Positions 55,906 through 63,229 are shown, numbered from the stretch's first letter. The stretch: DNA of 63,390 nucleotides from Bifidobacterium breve (GCA_945881845.1 CAMCVN010000010.1:1-63390); one strand, 5' to 3'. Translations and numbers: made by a program. Notes: generated from the sequence alone by a model not told the origin.

Positions 55906-56465
55906 GCCGCATCCCCAGCGACGGCGCTCTCGGCCTCGCCAATCACGACTTGGTCGACGCCGTCGGTCTCCTCGACCTGAACGAAGACTCGCTCGCCCGG
56001 AGCGGTCGGCAGGTTCTTGCCGATGTAATCAGGGCGGATCGGCAGCTCACGGTGACCCCGGTCAACTAGTACCGCGAGCTGCACGCAGGCCGGGCGCCCG
56101 TAGGCGAAGAGCGCCTCGATCGCCGCGCGAACGGTCCGGCCGCTATAAAGCACGTCGTCGACGATCACGACCGTTGCGCCATCAAGAGCGAAATCGATCT
56201 CGGTTGAGTAGACCTGCGGCGCTTCGGGGCGCTTACCGAGGTCGTCGCGGTAGAAGCCAATGTCAAGCAGGCCGAGCGGGATATCGCCGCCAGAAAACTC
56301 GTTTAGGAGAGCCACAATCCGGCGCGCAAGGACCGCTCCGCGACTGTGGATGCCAACGATCGCCAGCTCGGAAGAATCGGTGTTCCGTTCGAGGATCTCG
56401 TGAGCGATGCGGGTTAGTGCCCGGTTTAGCTCTTCGTCGTCTAAGACGACATTCTGTTGGCTCAC
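55902..56465 (-). CDS. pyrR: Pyrimidine operon regulator PyrR / uracil phosphoribosyltransferase
   Basis: PyrR senses UMP/UTP, binds a conserved RNA stem-loop in the pyr mRNA and lowers expression; it can also have weak UPRTase activity. The 187-residue PRTase has the PRPP loop TVVIVDDVLYSGRTVRAA near 100, plus LVDRGHRELPIRPDYIGKN. GTG at 56465 heads the operon and is preceded at 56474-56508 by a PyrR-type binding stem-loop, so autoregulation is expected. Confidence 0.96.
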   Translation of the reverse strand: MSQQNVVLDDEELNRALTRIAHEILERNTDSSELAIVGIHSRGAVLARRIVALLNEFSGGDIPLGLLDIGFYRDDLGKRPEAPQVYSTEIDFALDGATVVIVDDVLYSGRTVRAAIEALFAYGRPACVQLAVLVDRGHRELPIRPDYIGKNLPTAPGERVFVQVEETDGVDQVVIGEAESAVAGDAA

Positions 56466-56473
56466 TAGATCCT

Positions 56474-56508
56474 GCCCTTCTTGGCCTCTCGGACCGAGTT
56501 AAAGGGGG
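56474..56508 (-). promoter_or_regulatory. PyrR-binding stem-loop at the start of the pyr operon
   Basis: On the minus strand the pyrR leader reads CCCCTTTAACTC, then GGTCCGAGAGGCC, then AAGAAGGGC. The outer CCCTT/AAGGG stem and the GTCCGAGAGGC loop region match the known PyrR RNA-binding consensus (purine-rich GAGAGGCU-type loop above a split stem). The downstream arm abuts the AGGA ribosome site 8 nt before the GTG. No U-tract terminator follows, so repression of translation is more likely than attenuation, as reported for mycobacterial pyr genes. Confidence 0.82.
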
Positions 56509-56530
56509 TTGACTGCTGCGCGCACGTTAG

Positions 56531-56552
56531 CACCGCCAGCGGCGCGGCGGTG
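56531..56552 (-). terminator. GC-rich hairpin after rnz
   Basis: CACCGCC, an 8-nt loop and GGCGGTG form a 7-bp stem 3 bp after the rnz stop codon. No U-run follows, so it would be a weak or factor-assisted terminator separating rnz from the pyr operon. Confidence 0.45.
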
Positions 56553-56554
56553 AA

Positions 56555-57556
56555 TCAAATCTCGCTCTTTGCGGAGCCCTCCTCGGACGCCTCCGCGAAC
56601 TGCGGCGCTGCCGCCTGCTCGACCGCGACGTCGTCAGGGCGCTTCAGCACCGGCCCGCCCTTCTCGGCGACGGGAATGTCGATCGCATCGAAATCGCGTG
56701 GAACGACGGTCTCGGCAAAGGTAGCTTCGGCCTCCTCAATGATCTTTCTGACTGGGTAGCGGGCGGAGATGTGGGTCAAGGCGAGCATTGCCACTCCGGC
56801 CGCCGTTGCAATCTCGGCGGCCTGCCTCGCGGTGCTGTGCATCGTCTCGGTGGCGCGAGCAGCGTCTTCATCGGCGAAGGTCGCTTCGTGGATCAGGAGA
56901 TCGGCTCCGCTGGCAGCAGCTTCGACCATCTCGCAGGGCGCGGTGTCTCCGGAAATGACGATCTTCCGACCGGCGCGCGGCTCCCCAATCACCTGCTGAG
57001 GCTCAACCTCACCGACGCTCTCGCCGGCAACGAGCGCCGCAATCTCCCTGCCATTGGTGATGCCGAGCTCGGCTGCCCGCTCGGGGTCGAATCGACCAGG
57101 CCGACCTGCCTCAACCAGCGAATAGCCGAGCGCGGTACCGCGGTGGCGGACATTGAACGCTTCGACCTCGTAGCCATCGAACTCGATTGCGTCACCGGCT
57201 TCCAGCTCTGAGATGTGAAGTTCGTAGTCGGTCTTGCCAGTCGCGATCCCTACGGCAGAGAGTTGCTTAACCGTGCCACTCGGGCCATAGATGTCGAGCG
57301 CCTTCTCGCGCCCGCGCAGCTCAAGCGTGCGGACAAGCCCCGGAATCCCAAGCCAGTGGTCGGCGTGGAGATGTGTGATGAAGATCGCGTCGAGATCGGC
57401 TAGGCCGATGCTGCGGATCAGCTGGCGCTGCGTTCCTTCACCGCAGTCGAACAGCAGCCGGTCACCGTCCAGCCGCGCGAGTGTTGCGGGCAGGCCGCGA
57501 CGCGGCGTCGGCACCGAGCCGCCGGTGCCAGCGAAGAAGAGTTCGATCTGATCCAC
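56555..57556 (-). CDS. rnz: Ribonuclease Z
   Basis: RNase Z trims tRNA 3' trailers to the discriminator base so CCA can be added. The 333-residue metallo-beta-lactamase protein has LFFAGTGGSVPTPRRG at the N terminus, the zinc motif THLHADHWLGIPG (about 60-72), the flexible exosite region, ISGDTAPCEMV, LLIHEATFADED and LTHISARYP. A C-terminal extension (about residues 300-333) is acidic and Ala-rich, beyond the usual family end. It is divergent from tRNA-Arg, which lacks encoded CCA and so is a substrate type for it. Confidence 0.94.
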   Translation of the reverse strand: MDQIELFFAGTGGSVPTPRRGLPATLARLDGDRLLFDCGEGTQRQLIRSIGLADLDAIFITHLHADHWLGIPGLVRTLELRGREKALDIYGPSGTVKQLSAVGIATGKTDYELHISELEAGDAIEFDGYEVEAFNVRHRGTALGYSLVEAGRPGRFDPERAAELGITNGREIAALVAGESVGEVEPQQVIGEPRAGRKIVISGDTAPCEMVEAAASGADLLIHEATFADEDAARATETMHSTARQAAEIATAAGVAMLALTHISARYPVRKIIEEAEATFAETVVPRDFDAIDIPVAEKGGPVLKRPDDVAVEQAAAPQFAEASEEGSAKSEI

Positions 57557-57603
57557 GTCCGCGAGGGTACCCGCGCGAGGCGCACGGTAGGCTCAGGGAC
57601 GTT

Positions 57604-57676
57604 GCGCCCGTAGCTCAGTGGATAGAGCGCCCGCCTCCGGAGCGGGAGGCCGCAGGTTCGAATCCTGCCGGGCGCG
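57604..57676 (+). tRNA. tRNA-Arg (anticodon CCG)
   Basis: The 73 nt fold into a full cloverleaf: acceptor GCGCCCG/CGGGCGC, D arm GCTC/GAGC, anticodon stem CCCGC/GCGGG with loop CTCCGGA (anticodon CCG, reading CGG), a 5-nt variable loop, T arm GCAGG/CCTGC with loop TTCGAAT, and discriminator G. CCA is not encoded. A terminator follows at 57701-57727. Confidence 0.97.
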
Positions 57677-57700
57677 CTGGAGTTTTCGGGTGTCGAGGAT

Positions 57701-57727
57701 CACCGGATCAGCCGACGGTGCCTTTTT
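57701..57727 (+). terminator. Intrinsic terminator after tRNA-Arg
   Basis: CACCG, a 10-nt loop and CGGTG are followed by CCTTTTT. It lies 24 nt after the tRNA 3' end. A second, competing stem CAGCCGA/TCGGCTG overlaps it. Confidence 0.65.
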
Positions 57728-57803
57728 GATCGGCTGAGTCCTTCTCAAGGAACAGCTACTTGTCCGTAGTGGGTGCGGCAGCAGGAGTGTTGCGGTGTTG
57801 CGG

Positions 57804-58553
57804 CTAGAAACTAAAGCAGGCGAAACTGCTGAGGATTCCGGCGGGCGTGACCGTTGGGCAGCCAAGCGCGCCGGTCAGGTTCGTACTGGTCAGGACCGCG
57901 CCGGTCAAGTTCGCGTCGAACAGGTTCGTACTGGTCATGTTCGCGCTGTCCAGATTCGCGCCGGTGAAGTTCGTGTAGTACAGGGTCGCGCCGATCAGGA
58001 CCGCGCCGTACAGGTTCGCGCCGGTCAGGTTCGCGCCGGTCAAGGTCGCGTAGGCTATGACCGCCCTGGACAGGTTCGCGCTGGACAGGTTCGCGCTGGA
58101 CAGGTTCGCGAGGATTAGGCCCGCGTAGCTCAGGTTCGCTCCGGCCAGAACCGCGCCGGTCAGGTTCGCGTTGTTCAGGTTCGCGCCAAAACACTTTGGC
58201 GCGCAGGAAGGGGTTTGCCCTGTCACCGCGCCCTTGTTCCTTGGTGGTGTGTAGTAGTGAAGTTTTGCGTCTTTGAGGTTCGCTCCGCGCAGATTAGCTC
58301 CGGTCAGATCGGCTTTGCGTAGGTCAGCGCCTTGCAGGTTGGCCTTGCGTAGGTCGGCGCCACGCAGCTTGACGTGATGAAGCGTTGCCCCGCTCAGTTT
58401 TGCTCCGCGTAGATTCTTGCCGTTGAGGTTTTTGTAAGCGCAGTTCGTCTTAGCTTTGATCTTGCAGCCGTTGACGGTACGCGCCTGCGCCGAACCAGCG
58501 AGCAGCGCGACCGATAGAACTGACAGACAGAAGACCTTCGCAAAAGAACGCAT
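57804..58553 (-). CDS. Secreted pentapeptide-repeat protein
   Basis: The 249-residue protein has a signal peptide (about 1-24, ending AQA). It then has long tracts of the A(N/D)LxX pentapeptide repeat in two blocks (about 44-100 and 122-232), split by a Pro/Gly/Lys-rich loop with two Cys. Pentapeptide repeats form a right-handed square beta-helix; some mimic DNA and bind gyrase, but an exported one cannot do that and more likely has a surface or binding role. Four Cys at the ends may form disulfide caps. Three perfect DNA copies of a 15-bp unit lie inside it. Function unknown. Confidence 0.88.
   Translation of the reverse strand: MRSFAKVFCLSVLSVALLAGSAQARTVNGCKIKAKTNCAYKNLNGKNLRGAKLSGATLHHVKLRGADLRKANLQGADLRKADLTGANLRGANLKDAKLHYYTPPRNKGAVTGQTPSCAPKCFGANLNNANLTGAVLAGANLSYAGLILANLSSANLSSANLSRAVIAYATLTGANLTGANLYGAVLIGATLYYTNFTGANLDSANMTSTNLFDANLTGAVLTSTNLTGALGCPTVTPAGILSSFACFSF
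58066..58110. repeat. Three perfect tandem copies of a 15-bp unit in the pentapeptide-repeat gene
   Basis: CTGGACAGGTTCGCG occurs three times in a row without a mismatch (58066-58080, 58081-58095, 58096-58110). On the minus strand each unit encodes one pentapeptide containing Ala-Asn-Leu-Ser-Ser. Identity at third codon positions points to recent duplication, so repeat number may vary between strains. Confidence 0.9.
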
Positions 58554-58654
58554 TGCGGCAAGGTACTGATTCAGCTCGACACGTGCGCCGGCTCAGCGCG
58601 CTCGGTCTGCCTCCGGCCTGAAGGGCGCATTTCGTTTTGGGCGGGCCTGTTGGT

Positions 58655-58660
58655 TACATT
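58655..58660 (+). promoter_or_regulatory. -10 box of the LtrA-like gene, leaderless type
   Basis: TACATT ends 7 nt before the ATG at 58668. The gap CGAGGCT also contains GAGG, which could serve as a short ribosome site. Confidence 0.45.
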
Positions 58661-58667
58661 CGAGGCT

Positions 58668-59870
58668 ATGAGCGACTCGGGAACGGTGGCTCCGGCTGGC
58701 GGCGGCAGGCCGGGGACGGACGAGCAGACAGGCGAGCGCCGTGTCGGCGTTCTTGAGTTGTTCTTCGACCTCGTCTTCGTCCTCGCGATAACCCAAGTCA
58801 CCGCCTACTTGGCCTCGCACCTGAACTGGCTAGGAGTCGCCGAGGGACTGATAATTCTCGGCCTGATGTGGTGGGCCTGGGTCGGCTACTCCTGGCTGAC
58901 GAACAGCGTCGACAGCGACGACGTGCTGACGCGGCTGACGATCTTCACTGCGATGGCCGGGCTCGTCGTAGTCGCCTTGGCGATGCCCGGCGCTTTCGGC
59001 GACGAGGCCCTGCTGATGGCCTGCGCCTACGGACTCGTCCGGGCGATGCAGGTCGGTCTCTACGCCTACGGGACCGACCACGATGACCCCAACCATGGCG
59101 CGATCCTCAAACTAGCGCCGGGCTTCATGTTTAGCTCGCTGCTCTTGATTGTCGGCGCGCTGGTCGGCGGCGACGCGCAGCTCTGGATCTGGCTTGCTGC
59201 GTTGTTGATCGACGTCGCTACGCCATTCATCTTCGACACCGACACCTCGGAGTTCCGGGTTCACGCAGGTCACTTCGCCGAGCGCCACGGGCTGATCGTA
59301 ATCATCGCTCTCGGTGAGTCGATAGTCGCCCTCGGTGCGGCAGCGTCCGGGCAGCCGCTCGACTTTGCGCTCGTCGCCGGGGTCGTGATGGGAGTCGGCA
59401 TCGCAGCCTCGCTCTGGTGGACGTACTTCGATGTCACGGCAGTCGCTGCCGAGCACAGGCTGGCCAGTGTCGACCCAGCGGCCAGAGCACGGCTTGCGAG
59501 GGATGCCTACAGCGTCATCCACCTGCCGATGATCGCCGGAGTCGTCCTGCTCGCCTTGGGCCTCAAGAAATCCCTCGGGCACGCCGACCACCACCTCGAG
59601 TTGATCCCAGCGTTGGCGCTTGTCGGCGGCCCGGCTCTCTACCTGCTGGGCCTGGTCGCCTTCCGCTACCGCAACATCGGGACGATCGGTTGGCCCCGTC
59701 TCTCCGCCGCCGTGCTGCTGCTGGTGCTGCTGCCGGTCGCCTTGGCGGTCCCGGCCCTGGCTGCGGTCGGACTGGTCTTCGCGGTGGTTGGATTCCTCGT
59801 CGCCTACGAGGCGATTTCCTTTGCCGAGGTGCGCAGAGAGGTCCGCGACCGGACAGCCAGCGGAGGGTGA
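58668..59870 (+). CDS. Low-temperature-requirement A (LtrA) family membrane protein
   Basis: This 400-residue protein has about ten to eleven membrane helices and the LtrA motif ELFFDLVFVLAITQVTAYL near the N terminus. Further conserved parts are WWAWVGYSWLTNSVDSDD, HFAERHGLIVIIALGESIVALG and WWTYFDV. LtrA was named from growth of Listeria at low temperature; the transport or enzymatic role of the family is not known. A polar N-terminal segment with Gly/Pro precedes the first helix. ATG 58668 is preferred to TTG 58650 because of the nearby -10 box and GAGG. It is not in an obvious operon. Confidence 0.88.
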   Translation: MSDSGTVAPAGGGRPGTDEQTGERRVGVLELFFDLVFVLAITQVTAYLASHLNWLGVAEGLIILGLMWWAWVGYSWLTNSVDSDDVLTRLTIFTAMAGLVVVALAMPGAFGDEALLMACAYGLVRAMQVGLYAYGTDHDDPNHGAILKLAPGFMFSSLLLIVGALVGGDAQLWIWLAALLIDVATPFIFDTDTSEFRVHAGHFAERHGLIVIIALGESIVALGAAASGQPLDFALVAGVVMGVGIAASLWWTYFDVTAVAAEHRLASVDPAARARLARDAYSVIHLPMIAGVVLLALGLKKSLGHADHHLELIPALALVGGPALYLLGLVAFRYRNIGTIGWPRLSAAVLLLVLLPVALAVPALAAVGLVFAVVGFLVAYEAISFAEVRREVRDRTASGG

Positions 59871-59938
59871 TCTCGGACTAAGCCGGTACGACGCTGCGAC
59901 GGCTCGGCTCGAAGAGGGACGAGCAACCCCGTTCGAAT

Positions 59939-59966
59939 CTGCGGTGCCTGGAAGGTCAGGCCGCAG
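59939..59966. terminator. Hairpin between convergent genes
   Basis: CTGCGG-TG-CCTG, loop GAAGGT, CAGG-CCGCAG forms a long stem in the gap between the convergent LtrA-like gene and the glycine-rich protein gene. It could act in both directions, but neither side has a clear U-tract. Confidence 0.45.
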
Positions 59967-59975
59967 CTAGAGGGC

Positions 59976-60776
59976 TCAGCCAGCCCCACCAGCCCCGCCG
60001 TTACCGCCGTTGCCGCCGAGAAGTCCGCCAGCACCGCCGTTACCGCCGTTGCCGCCGCTCGCGAACGGGTTCAGAAGCCAGCTCCCCATACCGGCGAGCG
60101 GGCCATTGGTGAGCGTGGTGGTGCCGACCGGAACGGTCGCGGAGGTGGCGGCGTTCGTCACCATCGTCGCACCGTAAGGCGCAGGACGGTTGTCCGGGTT
60201 CTCCATCAGCGGGCCAGCACACATTGCCATCGGGTACTTGACTCCACCAATCGTCACCGGCGTTGTCACGGCGCAGGGGAAGCCCCAGAAGTTCGCCATG
60301 CCCGTGTTGGGCGCGGCGCCTACAACCTGCGTGCGCGGCGTAGCGGCGGCCACGGTCCAGCCCGTACCGGTGCTGTACTGCGCGTATGTGGCCGGGTTTC
60401 CAAAGCTCGACCAGATAGTCGAGGCGCCCTTCACGGTCGGGCTCTCGCCCTGAAGGCTCTCGTTATAGACCGTCAAGCCCTTGACGATCGGGCAGAGTCC
60501 CGTGCCGAGCTTGTACTTCTTCCCGTTGATGTAAGTCGTCTTCTTGCTCGGAGTGATGTCGCTCGCCGCGCAGAGCGCGTAGCGCCGGTAGGAGATGCGG
60601 ATGTCGAGGCCCGCCTTAATCTTGGCGGGCATCAGCTTGAGAGCTCTTGCGGATGCCGAGTTGGCCGCGGGAGAGACACCCGGCCCGGACGAAGCCTGAG
60701 CAACAGGCGCCACGAGGAAGGCTGCAAGGCCGAGGACGGCGGAACTAGTTGCCAGACGGCTACGGCGATGATTCAT
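59976..60776 (-). CDS. Secreted protein with glycine-rich (PGRS-like) C terminus
   Basis: From ATG 60776 (AAGGAG 5 nt upstream) the 266-residue product has a twin-Arg-free signal peptide (about 1-29, ending AQAS). A middle domain with four Cys and many Thr/Tyr follows, which I do not recognise. It contains KYKLGTGLCPIVKGLTVYNE and GMANFWGFPCAVTTPVTIGG. A C-terminal tail of about 35 residues is built of GGNGGNGGAGG units, like the PGRS tails of mycobacterial PE proteins, though no PE domain is present. It is probably a cell-surface or secreted protein. Function unknown. Confidence 0.75.
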   Translation of the reverse strand: MNHRRSRLATSSAVLGLAAFLVAPVAQASSGPGVSPAANSASARALKLMPAKIKAGLDIRISYRRYALCAASDITPSKKTTYINGKKYKLGTGLCPIVKGLTVYNESLQGESPTVKGASTIWSSFGNPATYAQYSTGTGWTVAAATPRTQVVGAAPNTGMANFWGFPCAVTTPVTIGGVKYPMAMCAGPLMENPDNRPAPYGATMVTNAATSATVPVGTTTLTNGPLAGMGSWLLNPFASGGNGGNGGAGGLLGGNGGNGGAGGAG

Positions 60777-61020
60777 GTTGGCTCCTTGAATAGTCGGTCG
60801 CCTGCCGATCGAACAGGCGCGAGAACGGATTAGAGAACATGAAACATCGATCGCGTTGGTCACCATAATCGGTTTGTGGTTGCCGTGCGCCAGAAGCGTC
60901 AAGGCTTGACAAGGCGCCGGAGCAGTCAAGCCGCGTTCCAGTGACCACGCGTTCTTCACTCGCCGGAGTCAGCCAGATCCTCTCTCTAGGTCCACCGCTG
61001 CGCGCCGCAGCAGTCGCTGC

Positions 61021-61311
61021 TCAGTCGGCGCGGGTCCTGAGAAGGTAAGTGAAGAGGTCGCCCGACCGGGCTGATTCCCAATACCGCCGGCCGCACGGTC
61101 GCTCCGCTCGTGCCGCGATCACTTCGCCGGTCTGGAGGTCGAACGCAGAATCGTCTGTGACGACGGCACCCGACGGACACTGGTACTCCTCAGTCGGCGG
61201 GACACGATCGAGTTCGCCTCGTACGTAACAAAACTGACACTCCAAGCAGTCTGTTGAAGCGACTAGCTGAAGTTGCACTGCCTGGGCGTTCTTGGATTGA
61301 ATTGTGGCCAT
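61021..61311 (-). CDS. Cysteine-rich small protein, uncharacterised
   Basis: This 96-residue protein has no recognised family. It contains CLECQFC near residues 22-28 (a CxxCxxC pattern), a single Cys in YQCPSGAVV and another in ERPCGRRYW, followed by an aromatic C terminus. It could bind zinc or an iron-sulfur cluster, or it may be a small exported-type domain without a signal peptide. The ATG has a GGCGGAA purine run upstream. It lies alone between the glycine-rich protein and the sulfur-carrier operon; 61312-61510 upstream holds no gene that I can see. Confidence 0.5.
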   Translation of the reverse strand: MATIQSKNAQAVQLQLVASTDCLECQFCYVRGELDRVPPTEEYQCPSGAVVTDDSAFDLQTGEVIAARAERPCGRRYWESARSGDLFTYLLRTRAD

Positions 61312-61510
61312 GAGGATTCCGCCCAGTGCGGTAGATCAACTATTCAGTCGATGAGCTACCTCCACAGGGGTGCTTCTCCACAGATTCGGTGCGGAAAAAC
61401 ACTTAGATCGGCGCCAACTGTCCGGTCTGACGGCCGTCGACCGCAGCGCATGGTCGTAGGTGGCGCCAGAGACGGGGCTCTGCGCTACCCACTCCGATCG
61501 TTAGGAGTTG

Positions 61511-61789
61511 CTAGCTGCCGCCTGCAACGGCGGGGAGAATCTGCACTTCATCTCCATCGCCGACCGGCGTATCGAGAAGTTCGCCGAAGCGAATGTCATC
61601 GCCGCCGACGTAGACATTGATGAAGCGCCGCAGCGTGCCGTCCTCGTCGCTGAGTCGTTCACGCAGCTCGGGATAGGCGCCGTAGAGCGCTTCGAGCGCC
61701 TCGCCGACAGTTGCGCCCTCGACTGCGACCGAAGCTTCCCCACCGGTGCTGGCGCGCAGCTGCGTCGGCAACTTTACGGTGACGCTCAT
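61511..61789 (-). CDS. MoaD/ThiS-family sulfur-carrier protein
   Basis: This 92-residue ubiquitin-fold sulfur carrier (VTVKLPTQLRASTGGEASV, GEALEALYGAYPELRERL, INVYVGGDDIRF, DGDEVQILPAVAGGS) matches the CysO/MoaD type. The C terminus reads AVAGGS: the Gly-Gly that must be free for adenylation is followed by one extra Ser. By comparison with QbsE and HcyS, such a residue is removed by a protease before thiocarboxylate formation. Its ATG overlaps the threonine-synthase-like gene by 4 nt, so the pair is co-translated, similar to the cysO-cysM pairing in mycobacteria. Confidence 0.9.
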   Translation of the reverse strand: MSVTVKLPTQLRASTGGEASVAVEGATVGEALEALYGAYPELRERLSDEDGTLRRFINVYVGGDDIRFGELLDTPVGDGDEVQILPAVAGGS

Positions 61790-63054
61790 CGGGCAGCGAC
61801 CAGATTGGCTTCGACCTTCGTCGTGAACTCCTCAAAGGTCGGCTCAATCTCGAACGACTCGAAGCTCCCGCGGACCGCGTCGAGCGTCTTTAGCCCATCC
61901 CCGGTGATAACTGCGACTACCGACTCGTCGCGGCCGATATCGCCGCGCTCGGCAAGCTTCGCCAAAGTGGCGACGGTCACGCCGCCGGCCGTCTCGGTGA
62001 AGACACCGGTCGTTTCCGCGAGTAGCCGAATGCCGGCGCGGATCTCGTCGTCGGTTACCGAATCGATCGAGCCGCCGCTGCTCTTCGCCAACTCAAGCGC
62101 GTAAGGACCGTCGGCTGGGTTCCCGATCGCCAGAGACTTGGCGATCGTGTCTGGCTTCACGGGCTGACAGAAGTCGCGGCCCTCAGCCCAGGCTGTTGCG
62201 ACAGGAGAACAACCCGCGGCCTGCGCGCCGTTCATTGTCGGCAGATCTCCTTCGAGCAGACCGAGATCGAGCCAATCGGCGAAGCCTTTGCCGATCTTCG
62301 TGAAGAGTGAGCCCGAGGCGACCGGCGAGATGATCCTGTCTGGCGTGCGCCAACCAAGCTGCTCGCCGATCTCATAAGCCAGGGTCTTTGAGCCTTCGGC
62401 GTAATAAGGGCGCAGGTTGACGTTGACGAAAGCCCAGTTGCGCTCTCCACTTAGCTCCATACAGAGCCGGTTGACGTCGTCGTAGTTGCCGCGGACCTTG
62501 ACCAGGTTGGTGCCATAGATGCCGGTCGCGAGGATCTTCTGCTCCTCGAGATCGGCGGGGATAAACACGTAGCTCTCCATCCCGAGTGCCGCAGCGTTGG
62601 CGGCGACCGAGTTGGCGAGGTTTCCTGTCGAAGCGCAGGCAAGGACCTCAAAGCCAAAGTCCCGAGCGCGAGCGGCGGCGACGCTGACGACGCGATCCTT
62701 GAACGAGTGGGTTGGATTGGCGGCATCGTTCTTGACCCAAACTTCGCCCAGTCCAAGCCGTTCGGCAAGCCGGTCGGCGCGGATCAGTGGCGTGCAACCG
62801 GCGGCGAGGCCGACTCGCGACGAGTTTCGCCCCGAAGGCCCCGGAGGCCCGGCTGGAAGCGGCAGGAAGTCCGAGTAGCGCCACAGGTTCTGTGGCCCGC
62901 CTTGAATCCGGCGGCGTAGCTCAGGGATGTCCTGAGCTAGGGCACTGTGGTCCTAGGCAACTTCAAGTGGCCCAAAGCAACGTTCGCAGACGTAAATCGG
63001 GTCGAGTTCGTATTCAGATCCGCATTCGCGGCACTTCAGATTGGTGGCGCTCAT
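61786..63054 (-). CDS. thrC: Threonine synthase-like PLP enzyme, interrupted by an in-frame TAG at codon 34
   Basis: Read from ATG 63054, the frame encodes a zinc-ribbon segment with LKCRECGSEYELDP and VCERCFGPLEV. TAG at 62953-62955 follows, and the same frame then continues with LWRYSDFLPLP, AGCTPLIRADRLAERLG and WVKNDAANPTHSFKDRVV (PLP lysine about 119). STGNLANSVAANAAALGM and ISPVASGSLF come next, to a stop at 61786. Without the TAG this is a normal-length (422-residue) class II threonine synthase, which makes threonine from O-phosphohomoserine. No ATG, GTG or TTG occurs in frame between the TAG and ATG 62580, and 62580 lies after the PLP lysine. So it is a pseudogene, a sequence error, or a readthrough gene. 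A SAM-I riboswitch precedes it and a sulfur carrier follows. Confidence 0.85.
62953..62955 (-). other. In-frame amber codon in thrC-like gene
   Basis: TAG follows the codons for GPLEVA and precedes DHSALAQD in the same frame. Relatives commonly have Tyr here (VAYD), one base from TAG (TAC or TAT to TAG). Several nearby genes use TAG as their real stop, so genome-wide recoding of TAG is unlikely. Confidence 0.9.
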
Positions 63055-63083
63055 TAAAAACCTCCGCCGTCAAGTGGCGGAGG
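63055..63083 (-). terminator. Riboswitch-controlled intrinsic terminator before thrC-like gene
   Basis: CCTCCGCC, loop ACTTGAC, GGCGGAGG is followed by TTTTT, which runs directly into the ATG at 63054. It is the expression platform of the SAM aptamer upstream: with SAM bound the terminator should form. Confidence 0.93.
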
Positions 63084-63097
63084 TCTGGAGACTCCCA

Positions 63098-63182
63098 CCA
63101 CATCTGTCAGGAATTGGCACCTTCCCTTTCGGGAGGTTGCCGGGGTTTCAACGGGCCAGTCCCTCCACCCCTCTAGATGTGT
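63098..63182 (-). promoter_or_regulatory. SAM-I (S-box) riboswitch aptamer
   Basis: On the minus strand the conserved S-box blocks appear in order: CACATC (P1), GAGGGACTGGCCC, TTGAAACCCCGGCAACC, a P3 hairpin with GAAA loop, GGTGCCAATTCC, and CAGATGTGG closing P1. It binds S-adenosylmethionine. The terminator at 63055-63083 lies 15 nt downstream, so high SAM should stop transcription into the thrC-like gene and sulfur-carrier gene. Confidence 0.95.
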
Positions 63183-63199
63183 CCAGCTATGTGCGCAGC

Positions 63200-63229
63200 A
63201 AGATAGCACGTCTCCGTGCAGAGCTACAA
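63200..63229 (-). promoter_or_regulatory. Promoter of the SAM-riboswitch operon
   Basis: TTGTAG (-35-like, 63224-63229) and TATCTT (-10-like, 63200-63205) on the minus strand are spaced by 18 bp. They place the transcript start about 10-15 nt before the SAM aptamer. Confidence 0.55.

Noticed and set aside
57795-58118. A plus-strand frame coding a Gly/Gln/Val/Arg collagen-like repeat of about 107 residues
   Set aside because: It is the exact antisense of the pentapeptide-repeat gene. The repeat pattern is a by-product of the 15-bp units, and the real gene has a signal peptide and known fold.
61340-61385. Two CTCCACA strings resembling DnaA boxes
   Set aside because: Only two imperfect copies, no AT-rich stretch and no dnaA/dnaN nearby, so no origin is claimed.
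62905-62945. tRNA-like string GGCGGCGTAGCTCAGGG
   Set aside because: No matching acceptor, anticodon or T arm can be formed, and the stretch codes for conserved sequence of the thrC-like enzyme on the other strand.
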